A stretch of DNA of 64,000 nucleotides from Flavobacterium psychrophilum (GCA_945862065.1 CAMAWT010000016.1:1-64000); one strand, 5' to 3'; shown: positions 44,702 through 54,285, counted from the stretch's first letter. Notes: generated by a model from the letters alone, not told the origin. Made by a program: numbers and translations.

Positions 44702-45415
44702 TTATTTTAATTTTTGCAAATACATATTTACTACATTTTCCAACCCAAGATACAATGCCTCTGAAATGAGCGCATGACCAATTGACACTTCGGCAAGATG
44801 CGGAATATTTTGATTGAAAAACTGAATGTTATCCAAACTTAAATCGTGTCCCGCATTAATGCCTAAACCAAGTTCGTGTGCTAATTTTGCCACATCAATA
44901 TAGGGCTGAATGCCGTTTTTATTTCCCAATTGGTATTCATGAGCAAAGGCTTCCGTGTATAATTCGATTCTATCCGTCCCCGTTTTTTGAGCTCCTTCAA
45001 TCATTTCATTTATTGGATCTACAAAAATGGAAGTTCTGATATTATTTCTTTTGAATTCTTGAATGACTTCTATTAAATAACTTTGATTTTTGACCGTGTC
45101 CCAACCTGCAGACGAAGTAATGGCTCCAATAGCATCTGGTACTAACGTAACTTGAGTAGGTTGGCATTCTAACACCAAATCGATAAAATTGTGCAACGGA
45201 TTTCCTTCTATATTATATTCGGTTGTGATTATTGCTTTTAAATCGCGTGCATCTTGGTAACGAACATGGCGTTCATCTGGTCTTGGATGAATGGTAATTC
45301 CTTGTGCGCCAAATTTTTGGATATCTTTTGCAACCTGAATTAAGTCGGGCACGTTTCCGCCACGCGCATTTCTTAAGGTTGCTATTTTATTAATATTTAC
45401 ACTTAATTTTGTCAT
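44702..45415 (-). CDS. pdxJ: Pyridoxine 5'-phosphate synthase
   Basis: The 237-residue product is a TIM-barrel enzyme that joins deoxyxylulose phosphate and 3-amino-2-oxopropyl phosphate to give pyridoxine 5'-phosphate. The signatures SVNINKIATLRNARG at the start, GITIHPRPDERH, and NAGHDLSLDN are present. It is first in an operon with the hydrolase and the holin-family protein. Complete. Confidence 0.96.
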   Translation of the reverse strand: MTKLSVNINKIATLRNARGGNVPDLIQVAKDIQKFGAQGITIHPRPDERHVRYQDARDLKAIITTEYNIEGNPLHNFIDLVLECQPTQVTLVPDAIGAITSSAGWDTVKNQSYLIEVIQEFKRNNIRTSIFVDPINEMIEGAQKTGTDRIELYTEAFAHEYQLGNKNGIQPYIDVAKLAHELGLGINAGHDLSLDNIQFFNQNIPHLAEVSIGHALISEALYLGLENVVNMYLQKLK

Positions 45416-45526
45416 TGTAAAAATATAGATTAAATTTCATTTGTTAGAATAGCACAAAAATACAAAGTAAAATAAGGTATTATGTGCTAAATTTTGATTA
45501 TTTTGCACCAATATTGACACATTTTA

Positions 45527-46189
45527 ATGATGACCGAGATTAACGACTATATTACCAATAATTATAAAGCTTTCCCGAGTACTGAAAAAGTTGCTGAGAT
45601 TCAAGATTTTTTTGTTGAGGAATCTTTTTCGCATTTTCCAGTTATTGAGGAGGGAATTTTTATTGGAAATATTTCAGCCGAGGAGGTGGAAGTTTTCGAT
45701 TTTTCGAAATCAATAATTGATTACAAGTATACTTTGGAACCTTTTTTTGTTCGAAAACAAATGAATTGGCTCGATGTTTTGGAAGTTTTTTCAAAAAATC
45801 ATTCGAATCTAGTACCTATTTTAGACGAAGAAAATACCTATATTGGTTATTATGAAATGAAAGATATCATTACTTTTTTTTATGATACGCCTTTTATTAA
45901 AGAGCATGGAACAAGTATTGTATTGCAAAAGAACAGTTTGGATTTTTCAATCAGTCAAATCAGTCAAATTGTAGAAAACAACAATGCCAAATTACTTGGA
46001 TTGTTTATTTCGGAAGCCAATCCTGCTATGATTCAAGTAACATTGAAAATTGGATTTGGTAGTGTTAATGAACTGATTCAATCATTTAGACGCTATGAAT
46101 ATGACATCATTTCAGATCATGATGAAGACAATTATTGGAACAATTTAAAAGAACGATCTGATTATTTAGACAAATATTTGAATATTTAA
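45527..46189 (+). CDS. CBS-domain protein with C-terminal ACT-like region
   Basis: The 220-residue product has a CBS pair at residues 10-125 (FSHFPVIEEGIFIGNISAEE, then SNLVPILDEENTYIGYYE). The C-terminal half (about 140-205) resembles an ACT-type sheet (ISQIVENNNAKLLGLFISEA). CBS pairs usually bind adenosine nucleotides, so a sensor role is possible. It lies 3 bp before nadK and is probably cotranscribed with it, which hints at nucleotide-linked regulation (inference). Confidence 0.85.
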   Translation: MMTEINDYITNNYKAFPSTEKVAEIQDFFVEESFSHFPVIEEGIFIGNISAEEVEVFDFSKSIIDYKYTLEPFFVRKQMNWLDVLEVFSKNHSNLVPILDEENTYIGYYEMKDIITFFYDTPFIKEHGTSIVLQKNSLDFSISQISQIVENNNAKLLGLFISEANPAMIQVTLKIGFGSVNELIQSFRRYEYDIISDHDEDNYWNNLKERSDYLDKYLNI

Positions 46190-46192
46190 AAA

Positions 46193-47077
46193 ATGAAAGT
46201 AGCAATTTTTGGGCAATATTATCAAAATGACACTCGACCAATTATTCGAGATATCATTGTTTTTTTTGAAGCCAACCAAGTAGAAATGGTGATTGAAAAA
46301 GAATTTTTAACCAATCTTTACAAAGAGGATATGGTTCAAAAAGAATACAAAACGTTTTCTAAACATACCGATTTAGATTCAAGTTTTGACATCATGATAA
46401 GTATTGGTGGTGACGGAACAATATTGAGAGCTGCTGCTTTTGTTAGAGATTTAGGCATTCCTATTTTGGGTGTCAATGCAGGAAGATTGGGTTTTTTAGC
46501 GAAAGTTCAAAAAGAAGATATTGAAACATTCCTTCAAATTGTTTTAGAAAAAAAATATACCATTTCAGAACGAACCGTTTTAGGTTTGCAAACGTCACCA
46601 AAAAATACAAAAATAGACGATCTTAGTTTTGCGATGAACGAAGTGACGGTAAACCGAAAAGATACCACGTCGATGATCACGATTGAAACCTATTTGAATG
46701 GCGAATATCTAAATTCGTATTGGGCTGATGGTTTAATTATTTCTACTCCTACTGGATCTACTGGTTATTCGCTTAGTTGTGGCGGACCCGTTTTAACTCC
46801 CGAAGTCAAAAGTTTGGTCATTACACCAATTGCTCCGCACAATTTAACTGCCCGACCCCTTGTCATTCCTGATGATACTGAAATCGAATTACGTGTTTCT
46901 GGGCGAGAAGAAAATTATTTAGTTTCTTTAGATTCTAGAACCGAATCTGCTAGTAACAACACCGTATTAAAAATTAAAAAAAGATCATTTACTATTAAAA
47001 TGGTCGAAATACCCAATGAAACGTTTCTAAAAACACTTCGAAACAAACTACTTTGGGGAGAAGATAAACGAAATTAA
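46193..47077 (+). CDS. nadK: NAD kinase
   Basis: The 294-residue product phosphorylates NAD to NADP. The GGDGT motif with catalytic Asp is at about residues 69-73 (ISIGGDGTILRAA). The NE motif is in FAMNEVTV and the Gly-rich ADGLIISTPTGSTGYSLSCGG follows. It is complete and starts 3 bp after the CBS-domain gene. Confidence 0.96.
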   Translation: MKVAIFGQYYQNDTRPIIRDIIVFFEANQVEMVIEKEFLTNLYKEDMVQKEYKTFSKHTDLDSSFDIMISIGGDGTILRAAAFVRDLGIPILGVNAGRLGFLAKVQKEDIETFLQIVLEKKYTISERTVLGLQTSPKNTKIDDLSFAMNEVTVNRKDTTSMITIETYLNGEYLNSYWADGLIISTPTGSTGYSLSCGGPVLTPEVKSLVITPIAPHNLTARPLVIPDDTEIELRVSGREENYLVSLDSRTESASNNTVLKIKKRSFTIKMVEIPNETFLKTLRNKLLWGEDKRN

Positions 47078-47215
47078 CTACCAACATATACTACAAACTA
47101 GCCTTTTACGTTAGTAAATGGTCCTATAATTATTTTAGGAGTAAATTATTTTAAACACGTGTTAATTAATTTTTTATAAATCCATTTTTGATGTAAAATG
47201 AGTATCTATAATTGT

Positions 47216-47223
47216 TATATTTG
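47216..47223 (+). promoter_or_regulatory. -7 box (TATATTTG) before the DUF6089 gene
   Basis: TATATTTG fits TAnnTTTG and is 18 bp before the ATG at 47242. TTTTG at 47186-47190 might act as -33 but is 25 bp away, somewhat far. Confidence 0.55.
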
Positions 47224-47241
47224 CATGCTATTTTTCAATTG

Positions 47242-47922
47242 ATGAAGAACCTATTTTTATTCTTTAGTTTATTCACTTTTTTGTCTTCAAATGCTCAAAT
47301 TCATGAAATTGGAGTGTTTTTAGGTGGAAGCAACAGCATTGGTGATGTAGGTTCGACGAGCTATATTAATCCAAACAGTGCCGCTTTTGGATTGGTTTAT
47401 AAATGGAATAAAAGTACAAGACATTCTTGGCGATTTTCTTACAATCAAACGACACTTAAAGGAAATGATCTTGATTCTAATGAAGAAGCTCGAATGGCTC
47501 GAGGTAAAAATTTTAAGAATGATTTAAAAGAATTTACACTTGGATTAGAATTCAATTTTTTTGATTTTGACCTTCACTTGTTTGACAGACAAATCACACC
47601 TTATATATATTCGGGCGTTTCGTTTTTGAAATATGATGAAATTTATATTTTAGGTCGCGATTCCCGTCTTGATTATGGAAGTACAACTTTTGCCATTCCC
47701 ATTACGGTAGGCGTTAAGTCCAATATAACCCGACACATTGTTTTGGGTGCAGAAGTAGGTGCTCGAGGTTCATTTACTGATAATTTGGATGGAAGTAATC
47801 CTGAAAACGAAAATTTTACTACATTGCGGTTTGGAAACAAAAACAATAAAGATTGGTATATGTTTTCTGGAATAACACTAACCTATACATTTGGTGAAAA
47901 ACCATGCTTTTGTAACGATTAA
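47242..47922 (+). CDS. DUF6089-type outer-membrane beta-barrel protein
   Basis: The 226-residue product has a signal peptide (residues 1-18, SSNAQ), then IHEIGVFLGGSNSIGDVG and alternating strands to the C-terminal strand MFSGITLTYTF. The position between nadK and uppS and the opening motif match the DUF6089 family of Bacteroidota, function unknown. The ATG at 47242 was chosen over one at 47212 because it starts the signal peptide and lies downstream of the -7 box. It probably heads the uppS-bamA transcript. Confidence 0.83.
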   Translation: MKNLFLFFSLFTFLSSNAQIHEIGVFLGGSNSIGDVGSTSYINPNSAAFGLVYKWNKSTRHSWRFSYNQTTLKGNDLDSNEEARMARGKNFKNDLKEFTLGLEFNFFDFDLHLFDRQITPYIYSGVSFLKYDEIYILGRDSRLDYGSTTFAIPITVGVKSNITRHIVLGAEVGARGSFTDNLDGSNPENENFTTLRFGNKNNKDWYMFSGITLTYTFGEKPCFCND

Positions 47923-47925
47923 ATT

Positions 47926-48666
47926 ATGAGTTTAGAAACATCAATAAATAAAGAAAATATACCATCTCATGTTGCCATTATTATGGACGGCAATGGTCGA
48001 TGGGCTAAACAAAAAGGATTACTTAGGGCTTTAGGACATGAAAACGGCACTAAATCCGTTAGAGTTACAGTGGAAACATGTGCTAAACTTGGCGTTAAAA
48101 ACCTAACACTATATGCCTTTTCTACAGAAAACTGGAACCGCCCTATTCATGAAGTGGAAACACTCATGAAACTTTTGGTTAATTCTTTGAAAAATGAATT
48201 AAAAACACTTCAAAAAAACAATATCAAGCTCAATTCTATCGGAAATCTTGAAAGGCTTCCAAAGAGTATTCAAACAGAATTAAAGGAAGTTATTGACTTA
48301 ACCGAAAACAATACTGCGATGACGCTTACCCTTGCATTGAGCTATGGATCAAGGGAAGAATTATTAAATGTTGTTAAAAATATTAGTAATAAAGTTAAAA
48401 ATAATATAATTTCAATAGACAGTATTGATGAATCAATTATAAATCAGCATCTTTACACGCACAATTTACCAGATGTCGATTTATTAATTCGAACAAGTGG
48501 TGAACATCGAATAAGTAATTTTTTATTATGGCAAATTGCGTATGCCGAATTATATTTCACAGATGTACTTTGGCCAGATTTTAGAGAAAATGATTTATAC
48601 GAAGCTATTATTAGTTATCAAAAAAGAGAAAGACGTTTTGGAAAAACAAGTGAACAAATTAAATAA
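47926..48666 (+). CDS. uppS: Isoprenyl (undecaprenyl) diphosphate synthase
   Basis: The 246-residue product makes the C55 lipid carrier for peptidoglycan and O-antigen. IIMDGNGRWAK places the catalytic Asp at 21; LTLYAFSTENWNRP and DLLIRTSGEHRISNFLLWQ are the other family signatures. It starts 3 bp after the DUF6089 gene and overlaps the likely bamA start. Complete. Confidence 0.96.
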   Translation: MSLETSINKENIPSHVAIIMDGNGRWAKQKGLLRALGHENGTKSVRVTVETCAKLGVKNLTLYAFSTENWNRPIHEVETLMKLLVNSLKNELKTLQKNNIKLNSIGNLERLPKSIQTELKEVIDLTENNTAMTLTLALSYGSREELLNVVKNISNKVKNNIISIDSIDESIINQHLYTHNLPDVDLLIRTSGEHRISNFLLWQIAYAELYFTDVLWPDFRENDLYEAIISYQKRERRFGKTSEQIK

Positions 48667-51328
48667 AGAAAGCATTTTGAATAATTTTATTAAAGTAATT
48701 ATCATCCTATTTATTGGGAATTTATCTTTTGCACAAGAACGAATCCCATTTGATCAAGGAACAAAATATATATTAGCAGACGTTGATGTTACGGGTAAAA
48801 TAACCTTTAACAAACAAACCGTCATCACTTTTGCAGGATTGGAAAAAGGACAAAGTATTGTAGTTCCGGGCGAAGAAATTAGTAATGCTATTAAAAAACT
48901 TGGAAAACTTGGATTGTTTAGTGATATAGACTTTTATGCAACCAAAATTGTTGGCGATAGTATTTATTTAGAATTAAATATCAACGAGTTACCAAAACTG
49001 AATGATGTAAAAATTGTTGGGGTAAAAAAAGCTAAAGTCGAAGAATTAATTAAAGAAAATAGCTTGACAAAAGGTAAAATTGTCAATGAAAATCTGATTA
49101 CAACTACCAAAAATTATTTAGAAAATAAATATAAAAAAGACGGTTATTTTAAAACAAAAGTAAACATCAATACCGTTCAAGATACGGTGGCTGGCAATTT
49201 AGTAAACATGGTTGTTTACATTGACAAAGGTGAAAAAGTAAAAATTAGTGAAATTACCTTTGAAGGAAATGAGGTGTATGAAGACAAAAAACTTCGTTCT
49301 TTCATGAAAAATACCAAGCAAATAAACCCAATCAGAGTCTTGAAAGCATCGAAATATGTTAAAGATAAATACAAAGAAGATTTGGTTTCTATTGTTGATA
49401 AATACAAAGAACGCGGTTATAGAGATGCGCGTGTTGTAAAAGATTCTGTTTTTCTAAAGAGTGACAAAATTGCCATCAATATAAAGGTAGAAGAAGGAAG
49501 AAAATATTATTTTGGAAATATAAAATTCTTAGGAAATACTGCCTATCCTGATAATTTCTTAAGTAGAGTTGTTGGAATAAATAAAGGCGATACCTATAAT
49601 GGTGTATTGTTTGACAAACGAATTTCTGATAAGAAAAAACCAGACGGTGACGATTTGGTAAATTTATATCAAAATAATGGATATTTATTTTCAAACATCA
49701 ACGCAGTTGAAGTAAAAACTGCTAATGATAGTATTGATTTTGAAGTACGAATTACAGAAGGGCCACTCGCCTATTTTAACAAAGTGACCGTTAGTGGAAA
49801 TGACAAAACAAACGATCAAGTTATTTACAGAGAATTAAAAACTCGTCCGGGAGAAAAATGGAATAAAGAAGAAGTTATCAGAACCATTCGAGAGCTAGGA
49901 CAACTCGGTTTTTTTGACCCTGAAGCTATTTCGCCCGATGTAAAAAACCCTGACCCCGTTGCTGGAACTGTAGATTTAGATTGGAAAGTTGTTGAAAAAG
50001 GATCGAGTCAAATCGAACTTCAAGGAGGTTACGGTGGAGGTGGATTTATTGGAACTTTAGGCCTTTCATTCAATAACTTTTCAGCAAAAAATCTGTTTAA
50101 GAAAGATGCCTATACACCTTTACCAATGGGTGATGGACAAAAAGTATCGTTGAGAGCTCAAGCAAGTACATTTTTCCAAACCTATAGTGTTTCGTTTTCA
50201 GAACCTTGGTTTGGCGGTAAAAAACCAGTGAGTTTTTCTACCTCATTATCACATAGTAAACAATTTTTATATACCGGTATGACGAGTTCTGTTGATAGAA
50301 CAAAAAGCTTTAACATCACGTCATTATCCGTTGGATTAGCAAAAAGATTGACTGTTCCAGATGATTTCTTTGTGCTGTCAAATGCGTTGAGTTTTCAATA
50401 TTATGATTTAAATAATTACAACACAGGATTGTTTACTTTTGGAGACGGAGCTTCTAGAAACCTTGCTTTTACTTCTTCATTGACTAGAAACAGTAAGGGA
50501 GATAACCCAATTTTCCCAACTAAAGGTTCGGAATTTAGTTTCACTGCTAAATTTACATTGCCTTATTCTATGTTTAACAAAATAGATTATGGTAATTTAA
50601 AAAATCAAATCGAATATAAATTACGAAATAAATCGGATGGTTATTTTGGTATTGATGATACGTACATTAATACTGGAGATTTAATCAAACAAACTACTTT
50701 AAACGGACAATCTGGATATATTAAAGTTAGTGAAGATAGCTTTGCTAATGCAGATGTGGACCAAGGACTTGTTGATCAAAAAAAATTTAATTGGTTAGAA
50801 TATTATAAATTCAAATTCAAAGGCGATACCTATTTGCGATTATTTGGAACGCCACAAAAAGCATTAGTATTAAAAGCACTAGGCGAATTTGGATATTTGG
50901 GAGCTTACGATAACAATCGTGGATTGGTTCCTTTTGAGCGCTTCTTTTTGGGTGGCGATGGTTTAGCAAATTTTGCTCTTGACGGCCGTGAAGTTATCCA
51001 ACTTAGAGGTTATCCAAATCAATCATTATCTTCTCAAAACGGAGGTACTATTTACAATAAATTCTCGTTAGAATTACGTTATCCAATTACATTAAAATCA
51101 TCTGCTTCCATTTATGTTTTAAGTTTCCTAGAAGCTGGAGGTTCATATGATAATTTTAAAGCATATAATCCGTTTATATTGCAACGTTCAGCCGGATTTG
51201 GATTGAGAGTATTTATGCCAGCCTTTGGATTATTAGGAATTGATTTCGGAAATGGTTTTGATGCCGTTCCTGGATTAACAAAACCAAATGGTTGGGAAAC
51301 ACATTTCATTATTGGACAACAATTTTAG
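48650..51328 (+). CDS. bamA: Outer membrane protein assembly factor BamA
   Basis: The product of about 892 residues has a signal peptide ending GNLSFAQ, five POTRA domains (to about residue 440) and a C-terminal Omp85 barrel with QLRGYPNQS, matching the conserved VRGF/Y motif, and a final aromatic strand. It folds and inserts outer-membrane proteins. There is no ATG at the right place: GTG at 48650 (overlapping the uppS end by 17 bp) or TTG at 48677 (10 bp after the uppS stop) both give signal peptides, while an upstream ATG at 48536 would overlap uppS by 131 bp. Two Skp-like genes follow. Confidence 0.94.
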   Translation: MNKLNKESILNNFIKVIIILFIGNLSFAQERIPFDQGTKYILADVDVTGKITFNKQTVITFAGLEKGQSIVVPGEEISNAIKKLGKLGLFSDIDFYATKIVGDSIYLELNINELPKLNDVKIVGVKKAKVEELIKENSLTKGKIVNENLITTTKNYLENKYKKDGYFKTKVNINTVQDTVAGNLVNMVVYIDKGEKVKISEITFEGNEVYEDKKLRSFMKNTKQINPIRVLKASKYVKDKYKEDLVSIVDKYKERGYRDARVVKDSVFLKSDKIAINIKVEEGRKYYFGNIKFLGNTAYPDNFLSRVVGINKGDTYNGVLFDKRISDKKKPDGDDLVNLYQNNGYLFSNINAVEVKTANDSIDFEVRITEGPLAYFNKVTVSGNDKTNDQVIYRELKTRPGEKWNKEEVIRTIRELGQLGFFDPEAISPDVKNPDPVAGTVDLDWKVVEKGSSQIELQGGYGGGGFIGTLGLSFNNFSAKNLFKKDAYTPLPMGDGQKVSLRAQASTFFQTYSVSFSEPWFGGKKPVSFSTSLSHSKQFLYTGMTSSVDRTKSFNITSLSVGLAKRLTVPDDFFVLSNALSFQYYDLNNYNTGLFTFGDGASRNLAFTSSLTRNSKGDNPIFPTKGSEFSFTAKFTLPYSMFNKIDYGNLKNQIEYKLRNKSDGYFGIDDTYINTGDLIKQTTLNGQSGYIKVSEDSFANADVDQGLVDQKKFNWLEYYKFKFKGDTYLRLFGTPQKALVLKALGEFGYLGAYDNNRGLVPFERFFLGGDGLANFALDGREVIQLRGYPNQSLSSQNGGTIYNKFSLELRYPITLKSSASIYVLSFLEAGGSYDNFKAYNPFILQRSAGFGLRVFMPAFGLLGIDFGNGFDAVPGLTKPNGWETHFIIGQQF

Positions 51329-51336
51329 TATATTTG
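51329..51336 (+). promoter_or_regulatory. -7 box (TATATTTG) directly after bamA
   Basis: TATATTTG fits TAnnTTTG and begins immediately after the bamA stop, 32 bp before the first OmpH-like gene. It may give the periplasmic chaperone genes extra transcription independent of bamA. Confidence 0.5.
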
Positions 51337-51360
51337 CAACTCATTAAAAAAAATATAATC

Positions 51361-52350
51361 ATGAAAAAATATATTTTATTAATTTTCGCCTGTATTTTAT
51401 CAGCGCAAACTGCCCATTCTCAAGGAAAGGGAGTTAAAATTGGATACATTGATATGGAGTATATTTTGGAAAAAGTGCCCGATTATGCTGAAGCAAAAAA
51501 TCAATTGGATGCCAAAGCTGAAAAATGGAAGCAAGAAATTGAACTGAAAAAAATTGAAATCAATAAGTTAAAAGAAACGCTTAAAACCGAAAAAGTACTT
51601 TTAACCAAAGAACTTATTGAAGAAAGAGAAGAAGAAATTGCCTTTTTGAACAACGAACTTTTAGACTATCAGCAAAAAAGATTTGGACCAAGCGGTGATT
51701 TAATCATTCAAAAAGCGGTTTTAATAAAACCTATTCAAGATCAAGTTTTTAATGCGGTTCAAGATTTTGCAGAAGCTAAAAAGTTTGATTATATTTTTGA
51801 TAAATCATCAGACATGACGATGCTTTTTGCTGCAAAACGACTTGACATAAGCGACCGAATTGTAACAGTTTTAACCCGCGCTGAAAAGAGAGAGGAAATG
51901 ACCAAAAAACAATTGAAAGCTTTAGAAGAAAAAGAAAAGCAAGAAGATATGTTGATGGATAATCCAGAATTGGCTGAAAAACAAAAATTAGCTGAAAGTA
52001 AAAAAGAAGAAAGACAAAAACTAATCGATCAAAAGAAAGCTGCTGTCGAAGAAAAGAAAAAAGCATTTGAGGATAAAAGAAAAGCAGCCTTAGAGGCAAA
52101 AGAAAACGCAAAAGTTGGCACAGTTTCTGATAATGGTACTAAAGAAGCAGCTGCTAAAAAGATTGAAGATAAAAAAGCCGAACAACAAAAGAAGGTAGAT
52201 GCAGCAAACGAAGCCAGAAACAAAGTACAAGAAGAGCGCAAAAGAATCAGCGAAGAAAGAATTAAAGCATTAGAAGAAAAAAGAAACAAAACAATCAAAA
52301 CGAGAGATTCAATCAAAAAAGCGAGAGAAGAACAAATTAAACAAAAATAG
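51361..52350 (+). CDS. OmpH/Skp-like periplasmic protein with long charged tail
   Basis: The 329-residue product has a signal peptide (residues 1-20) and an OmpH/Skp domain at about 24-185 (KIGYIDMEYILEKVPDYAEAK, then coiled coil, closing FDYIFDKSSDMTMLF). Skp-like chaperones hold unfolded outer-membrane proteins for BamA. Unlike ordinary Skp it continues for about 140 residues of Lys/Glu/Ala-rich helix (KAAVEEKKKAFEDKRKAALE), a tail of unknown role. The ATG at 51361 starts the signal peptide. bamA lies upstream and a second OmpH gene downstream. Confidence 0.9.
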   Translation: MKKYILLIFACILSAQTAHSQGKGVKIGYIDMEYILEKVPDYAEAKNQLDAKAEKWKQEIELKKIEINKLKETLKTEKVLLTKELIEEREEEIAFLNNELLDYQQKRFGPSGDLIIQKAVLIKPIQDQVFNAVQDFAEAKKFDYIFDKSSDMTMLFAAKRLDISDRIVTVLTRAEKREEMTKKQLKALEEKEKQEDMLMDNPELAEKQKLAESKKEERQKLIDQKKAAVEEKKKAFEDKRKAALEAKENAKVGTVSDNGTKEAAAKKIEDKKAEQQKKVDAANEARNKVQEERKRISEERIKALEEKRNKTIKTRDSIKKAREEQIKQK

Positions 52351-52389
52351 AAACCCAAAAATTAACTCGATAAATTAAATTACAACAAA

Positions 52390-52893
52390 ATGAAACAAAT
52401 TAAAACATTAGTTATAGCAGTAGTAGCATTTTTCGGAATGCAATCAATGAACGCTCAAACAACCGTTGCGCACGTAGATGTGAACGAATTAACCTCTAAA
52501 ATGCCTTCTATTTTAGACGCTCAAAAACAATTGCAAAAATTAGGCGAAACTTACAACGCAGAATACAATGCAATGGTTACAGAATACAAAACAAAAATCG
52601 AAAAATACGAAAAAGAAGGAGCAACTGCTACTGAGGCTGTAAACCAATCTAGACAAACAGAAGTGCAAGATATGGCTAAAAGAATCAGCGAGTATCAAGA
52701 AAATGCTCAAAAAGAATTGCAAACTAAAGAAGGCGATTTAATGAAACCACAAATCGAAAAAATTAAAGCTTCTATCCAAAAAGTTGGAAAAGCAAAAGGT
52801 TTTAAATATGTACTAAACAGTGCAGACGGTACACTTCTTTTAGCAGATGGTACTGATATCACAGCTGAAGTGAAAAAAGATTTAGGATTTTAA
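52390..52893 (+). CDS. OmpH/Skp-like periplasmic chaperone
   Basis: The 167-residue product has a signal peptide (residues 1-22, SMNAQ) and a standard-length OmpH domain: TVAHVDVNELTSKMPSILDA, a central coiled coil, and GFKYVLNSADGTLLLADGTD. It is the normal-size member of the pair beside bamA and most likely carries unfolded outer-membrane proteins across the periplasm. It is followed by a strong terminator. Confidence 0.93.
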   Translation: MKQIKTLVIAVVAFFGMQSMNAQTTVAHVDVNELTSKMPSILDAQKQLQKLGETYNAEYNAMVTEYKTKIEKYEKEGATATEAVNQSRQTEVQDMAKRISEYQENAQKELQTKEGDLMKPQIEKIKASIQKVGKAKGFKYVLNSADGTLLLADGTDITAEVKKDLGF

Positions 52894-52916
52894 TCGCATC
52901 CTACCAAAATACTTTA

Positions 52917-52951
52917 AAACTGTTCAATCAAATTGAACAGTTTTTTTTTAC
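52917..52951 (+). terminator. Terminator after the OmpH genes
   Basis: AACTGTTCAA and TTGAACAGTT form a perfect 10-bp stem around TCAAA, followed by T9. Confidence 0.92.
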
Positions 52952-52960
52952 ATTTGTTTT

Positions 52961-53740
52961 ATGATAAACAACCATCCTATCGGACTTTTTGACTCAGGAA
53001 TTGGAGGCACATCCATCTGGAAAGCCATTCATCAATTGCTGCCGAACGAAAATACGGTGTATCTTGCCGATAGCAAAAATGCCCCTTATGGTATCAAATC
53101 AAAAGACGAAATCATCCAATTATCATGTAAAAACACCGAGCTTTTACTCAACCAAAATTGCAAATCCATTGTCGTAGCTTGCAACACCGCCACCACCAAC
53201 GCCATCAAAGAACTCAGGCAAAAATATGATGTTCCCTTTATTGGTATAGAACCCGCCATAAAACCAGCAGCGCTTCATTCAAAAACACAAAAAATCGGAA
53301 TCCTTGCCACCAAAGGAACGCTCAATAGCGAACTTTTCTATCAATCGGTAGAGAAATACAAAGACATCAAGATAATAGAGCAAATCGGTCACGGTTTGGT
53401 CGAATTAATAGAAAACGGCAACATCCATTCGCCACAAATGACGCAACTACTGCAAGCCTACCTTCTACCGATGATAGACGCCAACATCGATTATTTGGTA
53501 CTAGGATGCAGCCACTACCCCTATTTAATTCCGCAAATACAAAAAATAATCCCAAGCTATATCCAAATCATCGACTCGGGCGAGGCGGTTGCCAAACAAA
53601 CCAAAAACATCTTACAAGAAAAAACGGGTTTCAGAACAGAAGAAACACCCTCCAGCCATCAATTTTACACCAATACTGACCCAAAAGTCTTGTCAGAAAT
53701 ACTTGATAATCAATATAAGATTGTTCAAAAGGATTTTTAG
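52961..53740 (+). CDS. murI: Glutamate racemase
   Basis: The 259-residue product makes D-glutamate for peptidoglycan. The two catalytic Cys are Cys74 (VACNTATT) and Cys183 (LGCSHYP); GLFDSGIGG at residues 8-16 holds the conserved Asp/Ser. Codon use is more C-rich than in the upstream genes. It follows the terminator by only about 10 bp, so it must use a promoter overlapping that region or read-through. Complete. Confidence 0.96.
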   Translation: MINNHPIGLFDSGIGGTSIWKAIHQLLPNENTVYLADSKNAPYGIKSKDEIIQLSCKNTELLLNQNCKSIVVACNTATTNAIKELRQKYDVPFIGIEPAIKPAALHSKTQKIGILATKGTLNSELFYQSVEKYKDIKIIEQIGHGLVELIENGNIHSPQMTQLLQAYLLPMIDANIDYLVLGCSHYPYLIPQIQKIIPSYIQIIDSGEAVAKQTKNILQEKTGFRTEETPSSHQFYTNTDPKVLSEILDNQYKIVQKDF

Positions 53741-53768
53741 AAGAACAAAATCCCCATTAAAACAAAAC

Positions 53769-53905
53769 AAGTCCCGCTTTCCACTATAGCCCTCAATCAA
53801 AAAACTTTTTTTTCTAGCCATTGCCAAAGCTCCTAAAGTCGCGTTGCCAATACCTGAAAAAAATAGTTTTTTTCAATCGGGGCTGCCGTTTCAATCGGGT
53901 CTAAA
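53769..53905 (+). repeat. Dispersed palindromic element, copy 6 (divergent)
   Basis: It begins AGTCCCGCTTTCCACTATAG, has an AT-rich hairpin (AAAAAACTTTTTTTTC paired with GAAAAAAATAGTTTTTTTC around a 60-base loop), and ends AATCGGGGCT with a nearby second AATCGGGTCT. It starts 28 bp after the murI stop in the murI orientation. The beginning and end match copies 1 and 4. Confidence 0.6.
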
Positions 53906-53941
53906 CATCCCAAAAAAATTTCATAAGAAAAGAAGCCGCAA

Positions 53942-54155
53942 AAAAACTACTTCACAAAATCCAAAACAACTTCCAAAGGGATATGATCAGATACGGTTGC
54001 AGCATCCTTTAGGGTATTAAAATCTTCATAAAACAAAACAGCTCTCTTTTTCGATACTTTGAAAATCGAGGTTTTAAACCAAATATTATCAAACTCAGAA
54101 GCCAAACAATTTAAGTTAACACACTTTTTTTTCAGGGAAGTTTTCTGATTTCTTT
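53942..54155. repeat. Left copy of the endonuclease 3'-end direct repeat
   Basis: About 205 bp here match 62053-62266 in the same orientation with roughly 18 differences by hand count (about 90% identity). The match ends abruptly near 54155. Together the copies bracket the 7.9-kb caspase-operon segment. Confidence 0.85.
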
Positions 54156-54165
54156 GTCTTTTCAA
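53947..54165 (-). pseudogene. Truncated 3' remnant of an endonuclease/exonuclease/phosphatase gene
   Basis: The frame encodes only the last 65 or so residues of a DNase-I-like enzyme: QKTSLKKKCVNLNCLASEFD, then DNIWFKTSIFKVSKKRAVLF and the closing DAATVSDHIPLEVVLDFVK with the conserved SDH motif. The same residues, with few changes, end the intact gene at 62058-62861. The N-terminal 200 residues with the catalytic Glu and Asp are absent, so this is not functional. Many of the differences are silent, which suggests that it was once a working paralogue. Confidence 0.85.
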
Positions 54166-54285
54166 AATAATTCAAATTTAATAATTTTTGAAAACACTCT
54201 TTTAGTTTTTGACTAAATCTGCACTCTTTTTGCTGACGATTTACATACAGTACATAGTATTTTTTATTAATTCTTATTCAATAAT

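Noticed and set aside
53367..53555. Minus-strand frame inside murI, and other antisense frames in murI and mutS
   Set aside because: They are shadows of complete enzymes with catalytic motifs.
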